DNA from: JAEUUM01 sp038326165
GTDB lineage: Bacteria; Bacteroidota; Bacteroidia; Chitinophagales; Saprospiraceae
Direction of reading: 5' to 3'
DNA length: 18,724 bases
Assembly (NCBI GenBank): GCA_038326165.1
Contig: JBBQJT010000059.1
Location: 1 to 18,724, forward strand
Shown: piece by piece, positions 8,651 through 15,272 of the stretch
Layout of the letters: every line of letters starts with the position of its first letter
Position numbering within the stretch: position 1 is the stretch's first letter
Notes under the pieces: model-generated
Told to the model about the DNA's origin: nothing
The model's database searches: none
What the model saw: only the letters and a program-made list of their open reading frames with translations
Program-made: the position numbers and the translations under genes

Positions 8651-9297
8651 TGGATTACATCAAACAGTTGATTGATTTTATATTGCATATTGATAAGCAT
8701 CTTCTGGATCTTACTGCTCAATATAACGATTTTACATATATTATCATATTCGGTATCATATTTTGTGAAACTGGACTAGTCATTATGCCATTATTGCCTG
8801 GAGATTCGCTTCTTTTTGCTGCTGGTGCAATATGCGCTACAGGAGCATTGAAGATAGAAATATTGGCACCGGGTATTTTCTTGGCTGCTATGCTGGGCGA
8901 TAACGTGAATTACTTTGTTGGGAAGTTCGTCGGTGGAAAGCTTACCGATTCGAACAGCAAAGTAATCAACAAAAAGTATTTGAATAAAACGGAAGCTTTT
9001 TTTGAAAAGCATGGTGGTAAGGCAATCATATTTGCCAGATTTGTACCGATAGTGCGCACATTTGCCCCATTCGTTGCGGGCGCAGGCCAAATGAATTACG
9101 GACGATTCATTCTGTTTTGCTTGGTTGCTAACTCACTTTGGGTTGGTATATTTTGCACAGCAGGCTACGTATTTGCAAACAATGAATTTGTAAAGCATAA
9201 TTTTAGCTTGGTAATTCTTGGGGTTATTTTTGCATCACTACTGCCAATTCTATTTGCTTTAGTCAAATCAAAGATGTCCAAAAAGACTACTGTGTAA
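8650..9297 (+). CDS. DedA family membrane protein (SNARE-associated/VTT domain)
   Basis: A 215-residue inner-membrane protein of the DedA superfamily, which works in membrane-lipid scrambling/flipping and in proton-motive-force and alkaline/osmotic tolerance. Visible motifs are PLLPGDSLLFAAGA (about 47-60), GDNVNYFVGKFVGGK (83-97) and FARFVPIVRTFAPFVAGAGQM (128-148). The four charged residues known to be essential in E. coli YqjA (Glu39, Asp51, Arg130, Arg136) have counterparts here at Glu40, Asp52, Arg130 and Arg136, so the protein looks functional. Its ATG overlaps the symporter TAA, making it the last gene of the four-gene operon. It ends one base before the end of the convergent Rieske gene, leaving no room for a separate terminator between them. 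Confidence 0.95.
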   Translation: MDYIKQLIDFILHIDKHLLDLTAQYNDFTYIIIFGIIFCETGLVIMPLLPGDSLLFAAGAICATGALKIEILAPGIFLAAMLGDNVNYFVGKFVGGKLTDSNSKVINKKYLNKTEAFFEKHGGKAIIFARFVPIVRTFAPFVAGAGQMNYGRFILFCLVANSLWVGIFCTAGYVFANNEFVKHNFSLVILGVIFASLLPILFALVKSKMSKKTTV

Positions 9298-9298
9298 T

Positions 9299-10387
9299 TT
9301 AACAGTTCAATGCTTTTACCAATAGTCGGTGGAAGTGATGTGTACCTTGTTCTCGCTTTGGTGCATACCTTCCCGTATTGTAGAATCTTGAACGAATGCC
9401 CTTTTGAACCATCTGAACGATTTCTTCATCCTCGGCTTCGACCGTGTCCAAATCTCCTCCTGCTCCGCCGGAAGTAGTGCCATTCTTAAAACTAAAATTC
9501 AAAAATTGGACCCGGCAACTTGATTCCGAAGTTGGCTCAACAATGTTAAGAGATAATCCCCAAGGGTAAAAGTTGAACATCATATTGGGGAAAACCCAAA
9601 AATAATATGCAGCTACCTGCTTTCCGTATTCTGCTGAATTTGTTGGCAAGTCAAATATTGAATCTCCCTCTTTGGCAATTCCCAATTGGAGGTTAGAATA
9701 TGAAAACAATATGGTTTCATATTGATTGAAATCTAGAACCTCATTCAAGTCTTTGTGCACAAAAGGAATGTGAAAACCTTCCAAGTAATTTTCACAATAC
9801 AATGCCCAATTTGCATTGACTTCAAAGCTCTGATGTTTTTGAGGATTGTATTTCAATTTGCTCATATCGAACCAATGCATTCGCTCCATCATTTCATGAA
9901 AATAAGAAGCAAACGAATGATTTCCAGTTAAGCGGGTAAACAATATTGGTCCCCAATTGGCCAAGGGCAATTGCTCCAGATCTTCACAAGGACGAGGAAA
10001 ATTTTCAACTTCTTTGAATTCTGGCATAAACTTAAATTGACCATCCAAGTCAAAGGATCTGCCGTGATACTTACACGTCAATTGCCTGAGTTTACTGCAT
10101 GGCTCATAAACCAAAAGATTTCCCCTATGGGTGCAAACATTTGAAAGACAGTGCAAATTTTCATCATTGTCACGGGTTAGTACAAGAGGCTCATTCAAGT
10201 AGCCTTCCAATAAATTGACTGGGCTTGCAGTTCCTTTTCCATCGAGTTGATTGCTGTGGCCTACATATTGCCAAGAATCAGCGAAAATCTTTTCCTTCGA
10301 GGCTTCAAACCAATAGGGTGACAGATAAAAGTCACGCTCAATTGTTTCTGCTTTCTGGATTTCTGGATGAATTTCTTTTAATTTCAT
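9299..10387 (-). CDS. Rieske 2Fe-2S oxygenase alpha subunit, choline/carnitine monooxygenase-like
   Basis: Predicted catalytic subunit of a Rieske non-haem iron oxygenase, 362 residues from the ATG at 10387. A GTG at 10396 could add three residues. The Rieske cluster motif is CTH (Cys85, His87) and CKYH (Cys105, His108). The mononuclear iron site is ENYLEGFHIPFVH with His206 and His211; a third ligand probably lies in VEAEDEEIV (Asp320 or a neighbour). The residue bridging the two centres is Glu203 rather than the usual Asp, a feature described for carnitine oxygenase CntA. The C-terminus (GRYAPKREQGTHHFHRLL) resembles plant choline monooxygenase. A role on a quaternary amine or betaine is therefore likely but inferred. 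No reductase or ferredoxin gene is adjacent, so electron transfer must come from elsewhere. Confidence 0.9.
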   Translation of the reverse strand: MKLKEIHPEIQKAETIERDFYLSPYWFEASKEKIFADSWQYVGHSNQLDGKGTASPVNLLEGYLNEPLVLTRDNDENLHCLSNVCTHRGNLLVYEPCSKLRQLTCKYHGRSFDLDGQFKFMPEFKEVENFPRPCEDLEQLPLANWGPILFTRLTGNHSFASYFHEMMERMHWFDMSKLKYNPQKHQSFEVNANWALYCENYLEGFHIPFVHKDLNEVLDFNQYETILFSYSNLQLGIAKEGDSIFDLPTNSAEYGKQVAAYYFWVFPNMMFNFYPWGLSLNIVEPTSESSCRVQFLNFSFKNGTTSGGAGGDLDTVEAEDEEIVQMVQKGIRSRFYNTGRYAPKREQGTHHFHRLLVKALNC

Positions 10388-10480
10388 ATTGGACACAATA
10401 TAGTCATATAGTCAAAATCCAGACTTAAAATGAAATAATATCTCTCCAAATTCACTTGAATAAACAGATTATCGAATTAG

Positions 10481-10513
10481 TTGATTCATTCGTATTGAAG
10501 AACAATATCTTTG
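10481..10513 (+). promoter_or_regulatory. Promoter for rlmF
   Basis: TTG (10481-10483), 22 bases, then TATCTTTG (10506-10513), an exact TAnnTTTG box. Only seven bases separate the box from the rlmF ATG, so the transcript should be leaderless or nearly so. Confidence 0.5.
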
Positions 10514-10520
10514 TATCAAC

Positions 10521-11492
10521 ATGAAAGACCCAAAGGAAAAATCAATCGGAGAAAAGCAGAGCTTACATCCACGAAATATACATCGTCAGAGATACGATTT
10601 TGAACTCTTGATCAAAAATCATCCAGAATTGGTGGAGCATATTTTTATCAATACACATGGCATTGAAACAATAGATTTTAGCAATCCGAAGTCCGTTAAG
10701 TCTCTGAATAAGGCCTTGTTGGCGAGCTATTATAATATACGAGAATGGGATATTCCCAACAATTATTTGTGTCCACCCATACCTGGCAGGGCAGATTATA
10801 TCCATTATGTTGCCGATCTTTTGGCACTTAATAACCATGGCAAAGTGCCAAAAGGAAATGGAGTAGTGGGCTTGGACATTGGTGTTGGTTCCAACTGTAT
10901 TTATCCAATATTGGGTCATTCTCTTTATGATTGGAGTTTTGTAGCAACTGATATTGATGAAAAGGCCATCGAAAATTGTGTAAAAATTGTAACTCAAAAT
11001 GAATCTTTGAAAGAGGCAATCAGTTTTCAGCAGCAGCTTGATCCCAGTTATGTATTCAAACACATCATTCAACACGAAGACCGTTTCAGTTTTACCATTT
11101 GTAATCCACCATTTCATGCCAATGAAGCAGAAGCTCTAAAAAGCAGCATTCGAAAGATTTCCAATTTGACAAAAAGGAAAATATCCAAACCCATTCTGAA
11201 TCATGGAGGTCAAAGTTCAGAGCTTTGGACTGAGGGAGGTGAAATCGTTTTTGTCAATAGAATGATTCATGAAAGTAAATTTTATCCACTGGAAGTGCTT
11301 TGGTTTACCTGTCTGGTATCTAAGGCAGATAATCTCAAAAGTATTTATAAATCTTTGGATCAGGTTGGCGTATTTGAGTTCAAGACCATCGAGATGTCGC
11401 AAGGACATAAAATAAGTCGGATTGTTGCCTGGACCTTTCAAAATGAAATTCAACAGCAAGCGTGGAATTTTGAACTGAATACTAAGGACTAG
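10521..11492 (+). CDS. rlmF: 23S rRNA (adenine(1618)-N(6))-methyltransferase
   Basis: A 323-residue SAM-dependent methyltransferase that makes N6-methyladenine at position 1618 of 23S rRNA (RlmF/YbiN family, DUF890). Visible motifs: the family N-terminus LHPRNIHRQRYDFELLI (about 15-31), CPPIPGRADYIHYVADLL (84-101), SAM-binding motif LDIGVGSNCIYPILG (118-132), VATDID (141-146) and the catalytic NPPFHANEAEA (195-205). This matches E. coli RlmF in domain order, and the length is close to normal. The start is fixed by the ATG at 10521 and the -7 box just before it. The gene stands alone, divergent from the Rieske oxygenase, and its TAG stop overlaps the stop of the convergent DUF1304 gene within a CTAG palindrome. 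Confidence 0.95.
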   Translation: MKDPKEKSIGEKQSLHPRNIHRQRYDFELLIKNHPELVEHIFINTHGIETIDFSNPKSVKSLNKALLASYYNIREWDIPNNYLCPPIPGRADYIHYVADLLALNNHGKVPKGNGVVGLDIGVGSNCIYPILGHSLYDWSFVATDIDEKAIENCVKIVTQNESLKEAISFQQQLDPSYVFKHIIQHEDRFSFTICNPPFHANEAEALKSSIRKISNLTKRKISKPILNHGGQSSELWTEGGEIVFVNRMIHESKFYPLEVLWFTCLVSKADNLKSIYKSLDQVGVFEFKTIEMSQGHKISRIVAWTFQNEIQQQAWNFELNTKD

Positions 11493-11857
11493 GCTTGGTA
11501 TAATAGGAGGGCTAATGCAATGATAGCGGGCAAGGCTTGGATATAAAAAATTCTCTTCGACACGGTGAAGGCTCCAAATATTCCAGCTGCAATGATGCAG
11601 CCAAGAATGAATATGCCAACATTCGCTTGCCATTCGGCATTTTCAATTATCAAGCACCAAATAAGGCCCGCTGCCAAGAATCCGTTGTACAATCCCTGAT
11701 TGGCTGCCATAAATCTGGTTGGTTTGAAGAGTTCAGGGGGAAATGCACCTTTGAATATTTTTTTGCCGCTTGTTTCCCAGGCAAACATTTCAAGCCACAA
11801 GAAACCCAGATGCTCAAATGCTATAAATCCGATTAGTATTTCAGTTAGTAGTTTCAT
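11489..11857 (-). CDS. DUF1304 family membrane protein
   Basis: A 122-residue protein with four hydrophobic segments (about residues 4-24, 55-72, 77-97 and 103-121). The pattern FEHLGFLWLEMFAWET near the N-terminus, then FKGAFPPELFKPTRFMAANQGLYNGFLAAGL, is characteristic of the DUF1304 family of small inner-membrane proteins. The biochemical function of the family is not established. The ATG at 11857 lies directly before the first helix. It converges on rlmF, and the two stops share the four bases CTAG at 11489-11492. Upstream (minus strand) a TATCTTGT lies close before the start and could be a degenerate -7 box. Confidence 0.85.
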   Translation of the reverse strand: MKLLTEILIGFIAFEHLGFLWLEMFAWETSGKKIFKGAFPPELFKPTRFMAANQGLYNGFLAAGLIWCLIIENAEWQANVGIFILGCIIAAGIFGAFTVSKRIFYIQALPAIIALALLLYQA

Positions 11858-12017
11858 TTTGCACGTCTTTGGTAAACAAGATAAGCGTTTTATGAGTAAT
11901 TCTCTCTTATTCGTTTCTTGGATGAGGATTTTTAATCTTAAAGGGGATATTTACAGATTAAACAATTTTAGTAGGACGCTTTATTTATCGTGCAAGGTCA
12001 AATTAAAAGTAAAATGA

Positions 12018-12049
12018 TTGTCAAATTAATTCAGAAAGCCTTAACTTTA
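12018..12049 (+). promoter_or_regulatory. Candidate promoter for the 134-residue conserved protein
   Basis: TTG (12018-12020), 21 bases, then TAACTTTA (12042-12049), seven of eight matches to TAnnTTTG. It sits 35 bases upstream of the ATG at 12085. Confidence 0.3.
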
Positions 12050-12084
12050 ACTGATAGAAAAATTGATATAATAACAACAAAGAG

Positions 12085-12489
12085 ATGAAAATAGCTTTAA
12101 GTAAAGACCAAACTTTTCAATCAATTCAGGATGGATTTCACGCTTTATATCCTTACTTGAAATTGGAATTTTATGGGGGTGCAAGCCAATCCAAAGTGGC
12201 GCATATTCCCGCAAATGCATTGCCACTTACCAAAACCATTGGTGAAGTGAATGCGAACTTTGATCAAGGAGAACTGATGATTACAGGTAATGTAAAGGTT
12301 TCCGATTTTGAAAAGTCATTTCATGAAATTACGGGAGCAGATGTTCAAGTCTATCGAAAATCCGGAAGAGTTTGGATGCAAACCACCAAAACGGACACGT
12401 GGACTCTTGTTGAACAAAACTTAAAATCGGAAGATGAACATCGTGCCGTTGAGCCAGACGAGCCAATGGATTACCGTGAAATGGATTGA
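12085..12489 (+). CDS. Conserved hypothetical protein (134 residues)
   Basis: I do not recognise a named domain. The protein is soluble, with no signal peptide or membrane helix. It starts MKIALSKDQTFQSIQDGFHA, has a central mixed alpha/beta stretch (about 40-110) containing LTKTIGEVNANF and FHEITGADVQVYRKSGRVW, and ends in an acidic tail of about 25 residues (EDEHRAVEPDEPMDY). Codon use and length look like a genuine gene, and similar small proteins of unknown function occur in other Bacteroidota as far as I recall. Its last 19 bases overlap, antisense, the 3' end of the ThiF-rhodanese gene. It is monocistronic, with a weak promoter candidate at 12018-12049. The base pattern just before the ATG (AAAGAG) is too close to act as a normal ribosome binding site. 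Confidence 0.75.
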   Translation: MKIALSKDQTFQSIQDGFHALYPYLKLEFYGGASQSKVAHIPANALPLTKTIGEVNANFDQGELMITGNVKVSDFEKSFHEITGADVQVYRKSGRVWMQTTKTDTWTLVEQNLKSEDEHRAVEPDEPMDYREMD

Positions 12490-13601
12490 TTGGACTCATA
12501 GTATTTCAATCCTTTGATTCCTCCGTCCAAGTAATATGCATCTGCAAATCCATAGTCGCGTATTAGGGCTTTGACTGCCTGCAAACTGCGTGCACCTGTT
12601 TCACAATGAATCACCAAGGTCTTATCACGTTGAATTTCTGTGATTCTATCTTTGATCGAATTCATAGGAATAAGGATTCCACCGATATTGTTGGCTTCAT
12701 ATTCAGCGGGCTCACGAACATCAATCAATTGAAAACCAAACTTGTTTTTTTGCCATTCATGAAATGTTTCAGCAGAAATTGATGGAACAGCTATTGATTC
12801 AGCATTGCAAAATTGTTCGTAATCAATGAGTTCAATGATACTTGATTCGGGAAATATTTTGTTGATCTTCAATGTTCTGCTCTGAAGGGTAAGTGCATCC
12901 AAAACGTGCAGGCGACCTGCTAATAGCTTTCCAATGCCAGCAAGTAACTTAATCGCTTCATTGGCTTGCATTGCTCCAATGATGCCGGGCAATACTCCCA
13001 GAACTCCTGCTGTGGCGCAATTATTAACGAGGGATTCCATTGGAGGAGTAGGGAATAGGTCTCTGTAATTTGGTCCATTTGATCCATCAGGGTATGAATA
13101 ATTAAAGACAGAAATATGCCCTTCGTATTGGGAGATACTTCCATAAATAAGGGGTATTTTTAGAATTAGACAGGCATCATTTACCAAATAACGAGTTGGA
13201 AAGTTATCACTTCCATCCAGCACCAAATCAAACTTAGAAAAGATATCAAGCGCATTTTGAGCAGTCAATCGCAAAGGAAATCTTGTAATTTCAATATTAG
13301 GATTCAGATCAGTAAGTCTATTAAAGGCTATGTCCACCTTTAATTGCCCAATATCTTTTACCCCGTATAATATTTGACGGTGCAAATTGCTAGCCTCCAC
13401 AATGTCAAAGTCGATGATGCCGATGTTGCCAACCCCAGCGGCAGCCAGATATAATAAAGCGGGACATCCCAGACCACCTGCACCCACAACCAATATACGC
13501 GAGGATTTAAGTTTGGCCTGAGCTTTTTCACCAAACCCATCTAGCACAAAATGCCGTTGATATTGAAGTATTTCATCTGGTGAGAAAAGTGATTGCGACA
13601 T
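12471..13601 (-). CDS. moeB: HesA/MoeB/ThiF-type adenylyltransferase fused to a rhodanese domain
   Basis: A 376-residue two-domain enzyme of sulfur-carrier activation, as used in molybdopterin or thiamin synthesis. Residues about 7-250 are an E1-like adenylyltransferase: nucleotide loop GAGGLG (40-45), IIDFDIVEASNLHRQ (62-76), DGSDNFPTRY (129-138) and CATAGVLGVLPGIIGAMQANE (195-215). Residues about 275-370 are a rhodanese domain with DVREPAEYEANNIGG and active-site loop HCETGARS, Cys333 being the likely sulfur acceptor. The adenylated partner is the C-terminus of a small ubiquitin-like carrier (MoaD or ThiS), which is not encoded nearby. The zinc CxxC seen in E. coli MoeB before LFP is replaced (NYRDLFP), as in many ThiF-rhodanese fusions. 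It follows the META-domain gene by 16 bp and is probably co-transcribed with it. Assignment to Moco rather than thiamin is uncertain. Confidence 0.9.
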   Translation of the reverse strand: MSQSLFSPDEILQYQRHFVLDGFGEKAQAKLKSSRILVVGAGGLGCPALLYLAAAGVGNIGIIDFDIVEASNLHRQILYGVKDIGQLKVDIAFNRLTDLNPNIEITRFPLRLTAQNALDIFSKFDLVLDGSDNFPTRYLVNDACLILKIPLIYGSISQYEGHISVFNYSYPDGSNGPNYRDLFPTPPMESLVNNCATAGVLGVLPGIIGAMQANEAIKLLAGIGKLLAGRLHVLDALTLQSRTLKINKIFPESSIIELIDYEQFCNAESIAVPSISAETFHEWQKNKFGFQLIDVREPAEYEANNIGGILIPMNSIKDRITEIQRDKTLVIHCETGARSLQAVKALIRDYGFADAYYLDGGIKGLKYYESNQSISR

Positions 13602-13617
13602 ATATTTTATGATGGAG

Positions 13618-14064
13618 TTATTTCTTGGTTTTTGATTCTAGTTCGAATCGCAATGATTTTGTTTTTTCGTTGGAGATCATCGTAAGTTGTTCATTGGCAA
13701 TGGAGTAGCTGACAGTGTTTTCCAATGTAGTCATCAATTCAACTTCGATTTGCATTTGTTCGCAAAACATGCGTGTTGCCCCGAGCTTAGATATCTGAAT
13801 ACCTTGATTCTCCTTCAAGGTCAAGGTTCCAAAGAAGTTGTTGCAAGATCCGTTGCCGCTTACTTTATTTTCATTCTGCTCAAACTGTATAAATGCCTGG
13901 TTTTGAAGGCCTGTTATTTCTGAAATTGATTTGCCATTGAGTTCATACAGGATCCATTTTTGCCCAAACAGCATTTTTATTTGATCAGCACGTTTTTGGA
14001 CGCTACAAGTAATACTCGATACTGTAATAAAAACGATGAAAATGAGGAAGAAGGTATATTTCAT
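13618..14064 (-). CDS. META/HslJ domain protein, exported or lipoprotein-like
   Basis: A 148-residue protein beginning with a signal sequence (MKYTFFLIFIVFITVSSITC). Cys20 could be a lipidation site, but SSITC is a poor lipobox. The rest is a META domain (HslJ-like, heat-shock/novobiocin-resistance associated): W37-x-L-x-x-LNGK, AFIQFEQNENKVSGNGSCNNFFGTL, then the conserved TRMFCEQMQIEVELMTTLENTVSY block and the C-terminal strand. Several members of the family are outer-membrane or periplasmic lipoproteins; the molecular function is not settled. It is the first gene of a two-gene minus-strand transcript with the ThiF-rhodanese gene. TACATTTG at 14092-14085 is a plausible -7 box. Confidence 0.85.
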   Translation of the reverse strand: MKYTFFLIFIVFITVSSITCSVQKRADQIKMLFGQKWILYELNGKSISEITGLQNQAFIQFEQNENKVSGNGSCNNFFGTLTLKENQGIQISKLGATRMFCEQMQIEVELMTTLENTVSYSIANEQLTMISNEKTKSLRFELESKTKK

Positions 14065-14084
14065 GAAATCTGCAGAGTTTAAAT

Positions 14085-14092
14085 CAAATGTA
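14085..14092 (-). promoter_or_regulatory. Candidate -7 box for the META-domain gene
   Basis: TACATTTG on the minus strand matches TAnnTTTG exactly and lies 20 bases before the ATG at 14064. No clear TTG -33 element is found 17-23 bases further up, so the call is tentative. Confidence 0.35.
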
Positions 14093-14243
14093 AATATAAA
14101 TGATGGAAGATAAGAAATTAGCTTGTTTAAGGAGAATCAAATTACAAACTACAAGATCAAAGTTAACTGAGCGAATTTTCTGGATTAGGAAGAAAGAATG
14201 TTCTAATTTGGGGCATCAATTGTATAAGATCAATTCCTGAATC

Positions 14244-14789
14244 ATGAATGAAATAACGCCTAAACCTATTGCAAGTCAAAAGACATGGAAATCTCTGAAA
14301 TTGAGTGATGAAACGATGGTTCAGTTGGATGAAATGCGCACTTGGATTGAAGCCTCCTACTCAGCAAAACTGGGAGGGATGAAGAAGCCAGGTAAGCAAG
14401 TTGTGTTGCTGCACGGTCCTGCCAACTCTGAGAAACATCACGTTGCTGCGCTATTGGGAAAGGAAATGAACATGCCGGTATTTGCTATCAGGCTTCAGGA
14501 TGTCATTTCAAAGTTTGCCGGCGAGACAGAAAAGAATTTGGAGCATATTTTCCATAAAATGGAAGAGAAAGGAGCCATTCTTTTGTTTGATGAGGCAGAT
14601 GCTATTTTTGGGCAAAGAGGAAAGATGAAAACCTCAGGAACTCAATTCAGGACTACCGAGATGGAACATTTATTAAAGCTTATTGAAGATTCACCCATTT
14701 TCATCATGCTTTCAACCAATGCCAAAGCCAATATCAATGATCCATTTGTGCGCAGATTGAGATACATCATCAACTTCCCAAAGTTGTAG
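14244..14789 (+). CDS. AAA+ domain protein related to contractile-injection-system ATPases, with degenerate Walker A
   Basis: A 181-residue AAA+ module. The order of motifs, including the KFAGETEKNLEHIF helix (about 90-103) and LLFDEADAIFGQRGK (113-127), is what I know from the AAA+ ATPase of extracellular contractile injection (Afp15-like) loci. Walker B (Asp116, Glu117), sensor-1 STN (157-159) and the RR pair (170-171) are kept. Walker A is not: HGPANSEKHH replaces the usual GPPGTGKT, keeping Lys64 but losing both glycines and the final Ser/Thr (His65). The block normally rich in DRYAN is also altered (GTQFRTTEME). The protein ends soon after NFPKL, lacking the C-terminal helical part of relatives. 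No sheath, tube or baseplate gene is in the window. It may be a non-hydrolysing paralogue or a gene in decay; the frame itself is intact. Confidence 0.8.
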   Translation: MNEITPKPIASQKTWKSLKLSDETMVQLDEMRTWIEASYSAKLGGMKKPGKQVVLLHGPANSEKHHVAALLGKEMNMPVFAIRLQDVISKFAGETEKNLEHIFHKMEEKGAILLFDEADAIFGQRGKMKTSGTQFRTTEMEHLLKLIEDSPIFIMLSTNAKANINDPFVRRLRYIINFPKL

Positions 14790-15137
14790 GCAGGTTAAAT
14801 GCAATGCTGTATTCCTTGCCACACTTAGATTGAGGCTTGCTGTCATTTTGAATGCAAAGTTTACGATAATGATACTAGCCTTATTCGTTTATGTGGTTTT
14901 GGGTTTGCTCTAGCAGGTCCGACCTGACTTGACACCAATACTAATTGTTGGCTCAATTGTGAAATGAATTTGTGGGATTCAATTAGAGGTTAGTTATGTA
15001 TCTTTTCAATTTTTATGGGTACACTTCTATTCGCCCTGCACATTTCAATACTTTTGGTTGGCACAAAACGGAAATCAGGTTATTGTGTTTTGTGCTTTCT
15101 ATAACCCATTCTAGTCTCCTACCAGCTTAGCTTTGCC
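14790..15137. other. Intergenic region without a recognisable gene
   Basis: Only very short open frames were seen, for example 14 codons at the ATG reading MILALFVYVV. The stretch holds a 13-bp palindrome at 14914-14926 (CAGGTC-C-GACCTG) and a 9-bp inverted repeat at 15061-15095. No toxin gene that would pair with the small protein at 15138-15272 was found here on either strand. Confidence 0.6.
15061..15095. repeat. Inverted repeat, 9-bp arms
   Basis: GCACAAAAC (15061-15069) and GTTTTGTGC (15087-15095) are perfect reverse complements separated by 17 bases. It lies 43 bp beyond the stop of the small minus-strand gene at 15138-15272 and could fold in its 3' transcript. There is no good T-run, so a terminator role is uncertain. 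Confidence 0.5.
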
Positions 15138-15272
15138 CTATGAAAGTTGTTGTTTGATAAATGCTTTCAGTTCGTCAAATGTCATATTTGGAGTTTCAGA
15201 ACTTATTTTATTTCTTCTGTCTCTCATCATTTTCACAGCGTCAAACTGTTTTACTTTAATAGTCGTTTCCAT
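15138..15272 (-). CDS. Small conserved protein, antitoxin-like (44 residues)
   Basis: A 44-codon frame from ATG 15272 to TAG 15140-15138, starting METTIKVKQFDAVKMMRDRR and ending MTFDELKAFIKQQLS. The sequence is amphipathic and charged, with no membrane helix. It has the look of short Bacteroidota proteins (KxFDAVxMMRxxR...MxxEExxxY pattern) that often precede PIN or RelE-like toxins; this likeness is from memory and not tested. No toxin follows it here, so it may be an orphan antitoxin. It lies about 110 bp downstream of the RES toxin gene on the same strand and may share its transcript. A 26-codon frame (15336-15256) overlaps its beginning by 17 bases. Confidence 0.6.
   Translation of the reverse strand: METTIKVKQFDAVKMMRDRRNKISSETPNMTFDELKAFIKQQLS

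Noticed and set aside
10563..11117. Minus-strand open frame of 184 codons opposite rlmF
   Set aside because: rlmF is certain from its motifs; the antisense frame has no recognisable domain or promoter.
11700..12017. Plus-strand frame of 105 codons opposite DUF1304 and its upstream gap
   Set aside because: Most of it is antisense to the DUF1304 gene; the part in the gap has no coding look and no start signal.
13618..14064. Definite lipoprotein assignment for the META-domain protein
   Set aside because: The residues before Cys20 (SSIT) do not form a good lipobox, so ordinary signal-peptide export is equally possible.
14244..14789. Start of an extracellular contractile injection system locus
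   Set aside because: Only the AAA+ homologue is present; no sheath, tube, baseplate or spike gene is found on either side within the window.
14860..14910. Very short membrane peptide frame MILALFVYVV
   Set aside because: Only 14 codons, no ribosome binding site or conservation that can be judged, so likely chance.
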